This document shows, one piece after another, positions 4,629 through 9,675 of a stretch of DNA of 12,524 nt; within the stretch, counting starts at the first letter, position 1, and each line of letters begins with the position of its first letter. Made by a program: the position numbers and the translations under genes. The notes under the pieces were generated by a model. It was given only the letters and a program-made list of their open reading frames with translations, was not told where the DNA came from and ran no database searches. The stretch is taken from the NCBI GenBank assembly GCA_027032655.1, contig JALVMZ010000352.1, positions 1-12,524 on the forward strand. The letters are read 5' to 3'. The DNA comes from Desulfobacteraceae bacterium (GTDB taxonomy: Bacteria > Desulfobacterota > DSM-4660 > Desulfatiglandales > JALVMZ01).

Positions 4629-5843
4629 ATGAGATTTTCTGTCTTTTCCTGCTGTATGGCTGAGACTTGGCATAGGCTAAAGGAGAACAAGGAAGGGATG
4701 AAGAAGCTTTTACGGGAGCTAAAGAAAGGTGACATTACCCTTCACCGGTTTATTCCCTTCTATCCGAGACCCCTTCCTGCCGTAAAGAAGGGGCTTTATT
4801 TGGCCCCCTGGAAGCTCAAAAAGGACGGCAGGACCTGGAAATACGACCTGGAAGACGAGAATACCGATTTTTGGGCCAACTGGTTAGAGTTTGTCCAGAC
4901 TTTCCATTACGCCGGGATAACTCCTGTTATCTCCCTCTTTGATTATTGCCACCGTTTTGACCCCAGGGATAGGCAGAGGTCCCCGTTTACCCGAAATATT
5001 CAAGGAGTGGACATGCTTAACCCCAGAGACCCGGAAGGATGGGCTTTCCTGATAGAGTTTATTAGAAAACAGATTCTCCTTGTTAAGGATGTATTGGGGA
5101 TAAACGAATTCTATGTAGAGATAGGGAACGAGTTCTTTAAGGAGAAGGGCTGTTGTCCTAAGGGGAGTGAGGATTGTAAACCCACCCATGAAAATTGGTG
5201 TTCTCATGAGGCCGTTCAGAAATTGGGAAAATATTTAGTTAGTGCCCTGGGCATAAAGCGGTCTCAAATCATAGTCCCTACCGGTTATAAAGGAGGAGAT
5301 TATTTCCATAATACCGGGATTTTTGGGTTTGAAGGTGCTCACGCTAAATACCGGGATTTCCATCCGGACTTCCACCTGGGAGTTCTCAAGAGAAAACCAC
5401 CTTCCTGGGAAGGCTGGGAAGACCGGGAATGGAAAAACTTCCTTAACGACTTCTGGATTTACTTCTCTACAGATGGCTTAGGGAAGGCTGACCTTCCTCC
5501 TGTAAAGGAACGGGTTATTCATGTTTATGCTCTTAATTGGGCTTTACGCCAGACCAACAAGGTTTTTGCTGTGGAAGTCCAACCCGGCTTTTTCTGGAAA
5601 GGGGAATACGAAAAAGATAAATGGGGCTGTCTTGGATATCTCCCTGAGAACTACTTTAAATGGATAAGAGACAATTTGAGCCGGAAAGTAGAACCCCACA
5701 AGACCTGCCTTTGTGGAGTGTTTGATTTTATTGACAATGATTATCACTGGCCAGAGCCTGAACCAGAGCCTGAACCCCAACCTGCCGTAAAGCCCTGGTG
5801 GGTAAAACTCTGGGAGTGGATTAAGAGGATTTTAGGGCTATGA
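4629..5843 (+). CDS. glycoside hydrolase clan-A-like TIM-barrel protein with Pro-Glu linker and amphipathic tail
   Basis: A 404-residue protein, the largest on the plus strand. Predicted strands and helices follow a (beta/alpha)8 order: 'THRFIPFYP'-type strand near 38-45, 'GITPVISLFDY' at 96-106, 'INEFYVEIGNEFF' at 158-170, 'VIHVYALNW' at 296-304, 'KVFAVEVQPG' at 311-320, 'CGVFDFIDNDYHW' at 362-374. In clan GH-A enzymes the acid/base Glu follows Asn at the end of strand 4 (here N167-E168) and the nucleophile Glu is on strand 7 (candidate E316). Family assignment is by pattern only. Residues 375-386 are Pro-Glu repeats from a 12-base tandem duplication. The last 18 residues (PWWVKLWEWIKRILGL region) form a Trp-rich amphipathic helix that could bind a membrane or partner. 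Numerous Cys (8, 9, 107, 175, 176, 183, 191, 334, 360, 362) are unusual. No signal peptide is present, so it probably acts in the cytoplasm or is released at lysis. The substrate is unknown; cell-wall or capsule glycan is possible. Confidence 0.65.
   Translation: MRFSVFSCCMAETWHRLKENKEGMKKLLRELKKGDITLHRFIPFYPRPLPAVKKGLYLAPWKLKKDGRTWKYDLEDENTDFWANWLEFVQTFHYAGITPVISLFDYCHRFDPRDRQRSPFTRNIQGVDMLNPRDPEGWAFLIEFIRKQILLVKDVLGINEFYVEIGNEFFKEKGCCPKGSEDCKPTHENWCSHEAVQKLGKYLVSALGIKRSQIIVPTGYKGGDYFHNTGIFGFEGAHAKYRDFHPDFHLGVLKRKPPSWEGWEDREWKNFLNDFWIYFSTDGLGKADLPPVKERVIHVYALNWALRQTNKVFAVEVQPGFFWKGEYEKDKWGCLGYLPENYFKWIRDNLSRKVEPHKTCLCGVFDFIDNDYHWPEPEPEPEPQPAVKPWWVKLWEWIKRILGL
5751..5774 (+). repeat. 12-base perfect tandem duplication (Pro-Glu linker)
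   Basis: CCAGAGCCTGAA occurs twice in direct succession, followed by a degenerate third copy (CCCCAACCTGCC). It encodes the PEPE-type linker between the barrel and the Trp-rich tail, so the copy number could vary without breaking the frame. Confidence 0.9.
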
Positions 5844-6046
5844 ACTTTAACAAAACTTACGCCTGGGTTCTCAATATTGACCTTCAGAAGCTCTTTAGTG
5901 AAAAGCCCCGTAATTGGAGGTGGAAAAGGTTATCCCCTTACGAATACATCGCTGAAAAGACCCTACCAGGTGGGACAATCATTAGGATTTACGGGAGAAA
6001 GAAAGGGAAGAAACTTACTTATGCCAAGATTGAAAAATGGGTCTGA
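5840..6046 (+). CDS. hypothetical basic protein
   Basis: A 68-residue strongly basic protein (many Lys/Arg, several Trp), with a beta-hairpin-like C-terminal half ('GGTIIRIYGRKKGKKLTYAKI'). ATG 5840 overlaps the stop of the glycosidase-like gene by 4 bases (ATGA), so the two are translationally coupled and may act together. No family is recognised. Basic composition would allow nucleic-acid or polyanion binding. Confidence 0.65.
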   Translation: MNFNKTYAWVLNIDLQKLFSEKPRNWRWKRLSPYEYIAEKTLPGGTIIRIYGRKKGKKLTYAKIEKWV

Positions 6047-6318
6047 TTTACCTTATCCGCGGAATGGTGTTTATACCTTACAAGAAAGTGCCTGAAGTTT
6101 TTGACACTTCCTACAACTACTGGAAAATAAAGAACCCTGACATAGTTTTTGAGGCTTTACGAGAGATTATGGAAGAAAGGGGGGAGTTTGGTGTGTTCCT
6201 GGAAGAAACCCTGACTCTTAAACCCCTCTCCCTGATTGTGGGGTCAGATTTAGGATTTGAAGAACAGGCCGGGGCCGAGGCTTTTATAGCCGAGGTTGAA
6301 GTCTATATAGGTGATTAA
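6037..6318 (+). CDS. hypothetical acidic protein
   Basis: A 93-residue acidic protein with mixed alpha/beta pattern and a helix near 42-52 ('FEALREIMEERG'). It is not recognised. ATG 6037 overlaps the preceding gene by 10 bases without a clear SD; ATG 6064 (residue 10) is an alternative start. The frame is supported by the neat fit between its neighbours. Confidence 0.6.
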   Translation: MGLIYLIRGMVFIPYKKVPEVFDTSYNYWKIKNPDIVFEALREIMEERGEFGVFLEETLTLKPLSLIVGSDLGFEEQAGAEAFIAEVEVYIGD

Positions 6319-6327
6319 GGAGGAATT

Positions 6328-6774
6328 ATGAGTTGGACATTTGAGGAAATTGGAGAAAGTGGTGGACTTGAGGGGGAAAGACTGTTTGAATATTGGCTTT
6401 ATATGAAAATCCGATGGGGAGACAATGAGGGGCAAGGCTATTTCCTTTCCTACGCTACTGAATGGGTTGAGCGGTTCAAGAATGAAATTGAGTATGAGAT
6501 GAGTGACAATGAGGGGAAAGCGGTACTTGATAAGATACACAATGAGGAGTATATCAAAGAATGGGGAGAGCAGAATCCTGAGGAACTGGAAGAATGGCAG
6601 GCTGAGACGGTTTGCAATTATCACTACCCTGACTGTGAAACTTGCCCCTGGTATGAGGATTTAGGTTATCAAGGGTCTATGACTTTGACTCCTGGAAACT
6701 CAATTGGGACGAACATATCAGTTTTCCTTCGTCGGTGCAAGTGGACCGGGGAGGAATGGGAAAAATGGATATAA
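6328..6774 (+). CDS. hypothetical acidic protein with four-cysteine cluster
   Basis: A 148-residue, very acidic (Glu/Trp-rich) protein. Residues 1-95 are mainly helical. Cysteines at 96, 103, 106 and 137 (C-x6-C-x2-C-x30-C) could bind zinc or an iron-sulfur cluster. No catalytic motif or family is recognised. The start is clear: AAGGAGGAATT then ATG 6328. Strong acidity raises the idea of a DNA-mimic or inhibitor, but that is speculation. Confidence 0.65.
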   Translation: MSWTFEEIGESGGLEGERLFEYWLYMKIRWGDNEGQGYFLSYATEWVERFKNEIEYEMSDNEGKAVLDKIHNEEYIKEWGEQNPEELEEWQAETVCNYHYPDCETCPWYEDLGYQGSMTLTPGNSIGTNISVFLRRCKWTGEEWEKWI

Positions 6775-6782
6775 GGAGGTGA
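6774..6782 (+). promoter_or_regulatory. full-length Shine-Dalgarno site
   Basis: AGGAGGTGA, three bases, then ATG 6786. It starts inside the TAA stop of the acidic four-cysteine gene. Confidence 0.8.
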
Positions 6783-6785
6783 TTT

Positions 6786-7112
6786 ATGGGTAAGAAGAAA
6801 CCCATCGGTTATGTGATATTCCATAGGGGCGGAGGGGGAGTCATAGGGTTTGATGTGTTCGCAAGGCCCAAATTTGCTAAGAGATACGGGAAAGTAATTG
6901 ACTTTTATGATGTTGACTGCCCCGTGTCAAAAGAATTCAAAAAGAATCATCCGGGATATAAATTCCTGGGAAGTGAAGACCTGGGCCACACGGTTCACTT
7001 AAACAACGCTTTTCGTAGTATTCTAATTGACTTAGAAAAGAAGGGCTTTGAGTTAATTTTTATGGATGATATAAACAGGCATGAAGCCCTTAGATGGAGA
7101 AAATGGGAATGA
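6786..7112 (+). CDS. hypothetical alpha/beta protein
   Basis: A 108-residue basic protein with a hydrophobic N-terminal strand and glycine run ('FHRGGGGVIGFDVF', about 12-25), an Asp-rich strand ('VIDFYDVDCP', 37-46) and a C-terminal 'LIFMDDINRHEALRW' (89-103). This resembles alternating alpha/beta proteins but matches no family I recognise. It has a perfect SD upstream. The SD of the next membrane gene (GAGGGGG, 7111-7117) begins at its stop. Confidence 0.65.
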   Translation: MGKKKPIGYVIFHRGGGGVIGFDVFARPKFAKRYGKVIDFYDVDCPVSKEFKKNHPGYKFLGSEDLGHTVHLNNAFRSILIDLEKKGFELIFMDDINRHEALRWRKWE

Positions 7113-7122
7113 GGGGGTTAAA

Positions 7123-7380
7123 GTGAAGGCCACAAAAATTATCCAACTGATTCTGGGGTCAATCGGGGAGGCATTCCTTTATGTGGGTATATCAGCCTTA
7201 TTTGTTGGATGTGTATTCTTATCGATGTGGGGAGCAGAGAAGTTAGGAATATCCCCTCTTTGGGGATTGCCTTTAGGGGAACTCCTTGTGATGGGGGTTA
7301 TAGGAATTATTTGGATAATAATTGAGAAAAAAGCAAATAAACGAATATTAGAAGAAATGAGGAAAAGAGGAGAGATATAG
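7123..7380 (+). CDS. small membrane protein A of a paralogous pair (holin candidate)
   Basis: An 85-residue protein with two hydrophobic segments (about 6-34 and 48-66), a short loop bearing GISPLWGLP (42-50) and a basic C-terminal tail. I place the start at GTG 7123 rather than ATG 7081. GTG has an SD (7111-7117) at proper spacing and avoids a 30-base overlap. It also makes the protein align without gaps from residue 1 with the next gene's product. The shared block is W36-x-A-E-x-[LI]-G-[LI]-S-P-[LI]-W-G-L-P50. Two-segment proteins next to an endolysin are typical holins or antiholins, so lysis timing is the leading guess. Confidence 0.75.
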   Translation: MKATKIIQLILGSIGEAFLYVGISALFVGCVFLSMWGAEKLGISPLWGLPLGELLVMGVIGIIWIIIEKKANKRILEEMRKRGEI

Positions 7381-7387
7381 GAGGTGA
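7379..7387 (+). promoter_or_regulatory. full-length Shine-Dalgarno site
   Basis: AGGAGGTGA, three bases, then ATG 7391. It starts inside the TAG stop of membrane protein A, which has a weaker SD and a GTG start. The second paralogue should therefore be made at a higher rate. Confidence 0.8.
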
Positions 7388-7390
7388 AAA

Positions 7391-7654
7391 ATGAAAGTTC
7401 TAAAATTCTTCCTAAACTTTTTAGGATTTTTATTGGTTCCCTTCCTTTTAGTTGGTTTATTCCTTGTGATTTTCGGTCTTCCTTTTCTGCCCGAATGGTT
7501 GGCGGAACAAATCGGTCTGTCTCCCATATGGGGCCTCCCTTTCACTTTTGTTATTCTATATGGTTATCATCGGTTCTGTGAGGAAATGGATAAACCTGTC
7601 ATAGATAGAAAGAAACTTTTAAAAGATTTGATAGAGAAACGAAATAGGAGGTGA
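7391..7654 (+). CDS. small membrane protein B of a paralogous pair (holin candidate)
   Basis: An 87-residue protein with a long hydrophobic N-terminal region (about 6-33), the loop motif GLSPIWGLP (42-50), a second short hydrophobic segment (51-60) and a highly charged C-terminal tail (DRKKLLKDLIEKRNRR). It is an ungapped homologue of the upstream protein over the first 50 residues. Identical positions include K5, L11, G12, F18, L19, V21, G22, G29, F32, L33 and W36. It lies directly before the lytic transglycosylase, whose SD contains this gene's stop codon. Holin or antiholin is a reasonable inference. Confidence 0.75.
   Translation: MKVLKFFLNFLGFLLVPFLLVGLFLVIFGLPFLPEWLAEQIGLSPIWGLPFTFVILYGYHRFCEEMDKPVIDRKKLLKDLIEKRNRR
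7646..7654 (+). promoter_or_regulatory. full-length Shine-Dalgarno site
   Basis: AGGAGGTGA, three bases, then ATG 7658. The final TGA is also the stop codon of membrane protein B, which couples translation of the candidate holin and the endolysin. Confidence 0.8.
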
Positions 7655-7657
7655 TTC

Positions 7658-8182
7658 ATGGGAAAATGCTTTGAGTATATCGGTGAGGCCACTTATCAGT
7701 ATTCTGATGATTGGTATCGGTTTGTGAGGGCGATTATGGAGATTGAAAGTGGGGGGCGTCAGTCTGCCGTAAGCCCTAAAGGGGCGTATGGATGCATGCA
7801 GTTAACAAAAGTGGGGGCAAAAGATGTATGGCAAAACTACAAGGATTACTGGCTGGAAGAGTTCTGGAACTTCAATGAGTTTTGGGAAGCGGTGAAAACT
7901 GACCCTGCCGTAAATACCGAGGCCGGGGTTCAACTTCTAAGGCTCAATTTCAACCGCATTTTAAGGGCCTTACTCAGGGAAAAACTCCCGGTAAATAACT
8001 ACAATCTGTTTTACCTGACCGCTATCTCTTATAATGCTGGAGTGGGGGTAGTCCTTAACGCTTTACGGCGTGTTAAAGGGAAAGATGTTGCCCAGGAAGT
8101 TTTAGATGATTTAGGCTATGAGGAAACCCACAATTACATAAAGAAACTCAAGGAGAAATTTACACCCACGGGGGAAGTATGA
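7658..8182 (+). CDS. soluble lytic transglycosylase (SLT-type endolysin)
   Basis: A 174-residue enzyme that should cleave the MurNAc-GlcNAc bond of peptidoglycan, forming 1,6-anhydroMurNAc. The catalytic Glu is E30 in 'IMEIESGG' (the ES motif), followed by GAYGCMQLT at 42-50 (the family's 'GlmQl' motif), AISYNAG at 122-128 (the 'aYNaG' motif) and 'ETHNYIKKL' near 156-163 (the 'ET..Yv' motif). All four SLT motifs are present in order and spacing, so it is expected to be active. No signal peptide is present, so export needs a holin; candidates flank it on both sides. The next start overlaps its stop (ATGA, 8179). Confidence 0.93.
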   Translation: MGKCFEYIGEATYQYSDDWYRFVRAIMEIESGGRQSAVSPKGAYGCMQLTKVGAKDVWQNYKDYWLEEFWNFNEFWEAVKTDPAVNTEAGVQLLRLNFNRILRALLREKLPVNNYNLFYLTAISYNAGVGVVLNALRRVKGKDVAQEVLDDLGYEETHNYIKKLKEKFTPTGEV

Positions 8183-8424
8183 GAAAGAAAAGCACAAGGT
8201 TTTTGCTGGCGGTGATGGGATTTTGGGGCCATATTGCAGTGCTCCTTCTGGTGCTCATCTTCCTGCCGAATAGTCCTTCTCAGGTAGCAGTGGCTCTGGT
8301 CTGGGCCTCAGCCTTTGATGTGGCTGTATATATAGCGGGAAGGACAATTAGGCCAGCAAGGTTTATAAGGGGGATTTTAGAGGAGAAAAGAGATGAAGAA
8401 AACTCTTTTAATAATCTTCTTTAG
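8179..8424 (+). CDS. two-segment membrane protein (holin candidate)
   Basis: An 81-residue protein with a basic N-terminus (MRKKSTR), hydrophobic segments at about 8-29 and 35-54 with a short SPSQ turn, then a charged cytoplasmic-type tail (KRDEEN). This size and layout (two helices, short loop, polar tail) fits class II holins. It overlaps the transglycosylase stop by 4 bases and the next gene by 32. Together with the pair at 7123-7654 this makes three candidate lysis membrane proteins, so which one is the holin is open. Confidence 0.65.
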   Translation: MRKKSTRFLLAVMGFWGHIAVLLLVLIFLPNSPSQVAVALVWASAFDVAVYIAGRTIRPARFIRGILEEKRDEENSFNNLL

Positions 8425-8974
8425 CATTCTGGTTCTTATCTTGGCGTATTTGTATATTCTTACCCTTCTGCCAAAATCCCACGAGACCACCTTTACCCAA
8501 ACGGCAAATATCCCCGAATATACCTTTTTTACTCCTGAACCTTTACAGGAGATTAACCCCTTACGGAAAGAGACCCGAACCGAGAAAATCCTCAAGAAAG
8601 TCCCTGTCCCTAAGAAGGAACGGAAGAAAATCACTGAGATAATCACCGAAAAGACCCCTAAAGGGGAGAAGATAATCTTTTACCGGAAAGGGAAGACTCT
8701 ACATAGCACCGCTCCTGAAAAATATCATATCTACAGGATTGTAAGACCCTATGGGCGGGAATTATTTTTTACAGCAGGGGCAGTGTATTACAACCGGAAA
8801 ATAAGACCTTCTCTCCACCTGTGGTTTTATCACTATTACCAGGTCCATTTAGGGGTAAGTTATGTTTACCCTCAAGATGTGGGGCTATCATTAGGAATAG
8901 ATTATAAGAGACATCTCTTTTTCACTATAACCGCTTGCCAGCACGGGCTCGCTTTAGGAGTTGCCCTCCGGTAA
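8393..8974 (+). CDS. membrane-anchored, beta-rich envelope protein (spanin candidate)
   Basis: A 193-residue protein. Residues 4-26 form a hydrophobic signal anchor after MKK. A basic, Pro-containing region follows (about 45-105, 'KKVPVPKKERKKI'). The last 80 residues alternate hydrophobic and polar residues in a beta-hairpin style with many Tyr/His ('LHLWFYHYYQVHLGVSYVYP', 'LGLSLGIDYKRHLFFTI'). There is no lipobox. As the last gene of a lysis cassette, an anchored periplasmic protein suggests a spanin-like function and hence a host with an outer membrane. The homology is not recognised and the coiled coil usual for Rz is absent. ATG 8393 has SD AGGAGA at 8381-8386. Its last 50 bases overlap a convergent minus-strand frame. 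Confidence 0.6.
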   Translation: MKKTLLIIFFSILVLILAYLYILTLLPKSHETTFTQTANIPEYTFFTPEPLQEINPLRKETRTEKILKKVPVPKKERKKITEIITEKTPKGEKIIFYRKGKTLHSTAPEKYHIYRIVRPYGRELFFTAGAVYYNRKIRPSLHLWFYHYYQVHLGVSYVYPQDVGLSLGIDYKRHLFFTITACQHGLALGVALR

Positions 8975-9116
8975 TAAATCGGTTCTTTAAGGCAAAATTA
9001 ATCCACCTGAGAGTATTTAGGTCAAGTTCATAAAGATAATTGAAGTTCTTTTTAATCCACTGAGCTATCCTCAGTCTCTTTAGGTCTCCCGGTATCAAAT
9101 ACCAGACTTCCTCCAC
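8925..9116 (-). CDS. possible small hypothetical protein at the convergent junction
   Basis: A minus-strand frame open from 9242 to a TAG at 8925-8927. From GTG at 9116 it would give a 63-residue basic helical protein (start MEEVWYLIPGDLKRLRIAQW; mid-part 'LDLNTLRWINFALKNRF'). Composition looks like a real protein, and it fills the 77 bases (8975-9051) not otherwise coding. It overlaps the end of the 207-residue gene (9052-9675) in another frame and, tail to tail, the last 50 bases of the plus-strand gene. The start is uncertain (no good SD; CTG/ATT upstream codons are possible), and the part of the frame before 9116 lies entirely inside the other gene. Confidence 0.4.
   Translation of the reverse strand: MEEVWYLIPGDLKRLRIAQWIKKNFNYLYELDLNTLRWINFALKNRFITGGQLLKRARAGKRL
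8975..9051. other. convergent junction without a visible terminator
   Basis: The plus-strand operon and minus-strand module meet here. I see no stable hairpin with a T-run on either strand, only a weak ACCT/AGGT pairing near 9006-9023 and a T5 run at 9050-9054. The stretch is open in the minus-strand frame of the possible small gene 8925-9116, which would explain the lack of a terminator. Confidence 0.5.
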
Positions 9117-9675
9117 TGTCAGGGGTGTCCCCTTCTGAAATAAGACCTTGTCCCTTCTTATATTTCCCTGTCGCTTTGTAATATAGTAAACGGCGAACTT
9201 CTTCGGCAGGAATAAAAATCCTCCTATAGAGTCTGCGAACATGCTTCACCTCCAGCAAATAATCTTTAAATTCCCAGTAAGCCTTTATCTGACCCCTCCT
9301 TATCATCCGGATGAGGTCCTTTTTGGGTATTTTAGTCAGGTGTATAACATCTTGTAAAGTGTAAAATTTTTCCTCAAGGTTGAGTTGCATATACTCCCGC
9401 ATAACCTGGAAGAAGAATCGCTTTACGGCAGGATAGAGGCGTTTTTCAAATTCTGACCCAAAGATGATTTTCTCGGCTAAGGTTGTATCCTGGGACATTA
9501 TGGTTAGAATTAAAAGAATATCGTAAGTTTTCCACTTCTGGCGTATAGTTGACTTGAGAAATTCCATTATACGGGAGGTTAACTCCCTGAGAGGCGGTTC
9601 AAAAAAATTCTTTTTCTTCTGGCGGTCTATACCCCAGGGCAGACTTCTCCAGTAAGCACTCTCTTTTAGCCTCAT
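9052..9675 (-). CDS. excisionase/MerR-like winged-helix protein
   Basis: A 207-residue protein. Residues 1-100 are helical and basic/aromatic and not recognised. Residues 104-165 resemble the helix-turn-helix-plus-wing of excisionase/MerR-like (HTH_17) domains: 'FYTLQDVIHLTKIPKKDLIRMIRRGQI' then a wing and 'RRIFIPAEEVRRLL'. The insertion between the recognition helix and the final strand is longer than usual. The last 35 residues are polar and acidic. It directly follows the large virion-type gene (ATGA overlap at 9672-9675), so it is co-expressed with it. DNA binding is inferred. A small-terminase-like or regulatory role is possible, and a classical excisionase role is less likely without an integrase nearby. 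Confidence 0.65.
   Translation of the reverse strand: MRLKESAYWRSLPWGIDRQKKKNFFEPPLRELTSRIMEFLKSTIRQKWKTYDILLILTIMSQDTTLAEKIIFGSEFEKRLYPAVKRFFFQVMREYMQLNLEEKFYTLQDVIHLTKIPKKDLIRMIRRGQIKAYWEFKDYLLEVKHVRRLYRRIFIPAEEVRRLLYYKATGKYKKGQGLISEGDTPDSGGSLVFDTGRPKETEDSSVD

Noticed and set aside
4884..5207. Minus-strand frame of 107 codons
   Set aside because: Entirely antisense to the glycosidase-like gene, with no SD and no independent support.
6250..6624. Minus-strand frame of 124 codons
   Set aside because: Antisense to two well-supported plus-strand genes with proper SDs; composition is typical of a shadow frame.
7081..7122. ATG 7081 as the start of membrane protein A
   Set aside because: It overlaps the previous gene by about 30 bases, lacks a good SD, and breaks the ungapped alignment with its paralogue that GTG 7123 gives.
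8651..8690. CCCCTAAAGGGG hairpin and nearby TTTT as a terminator
   Set aside because: The stem is only four base pairs, the T-run is some 15 bases away, and it lies mid-gene.
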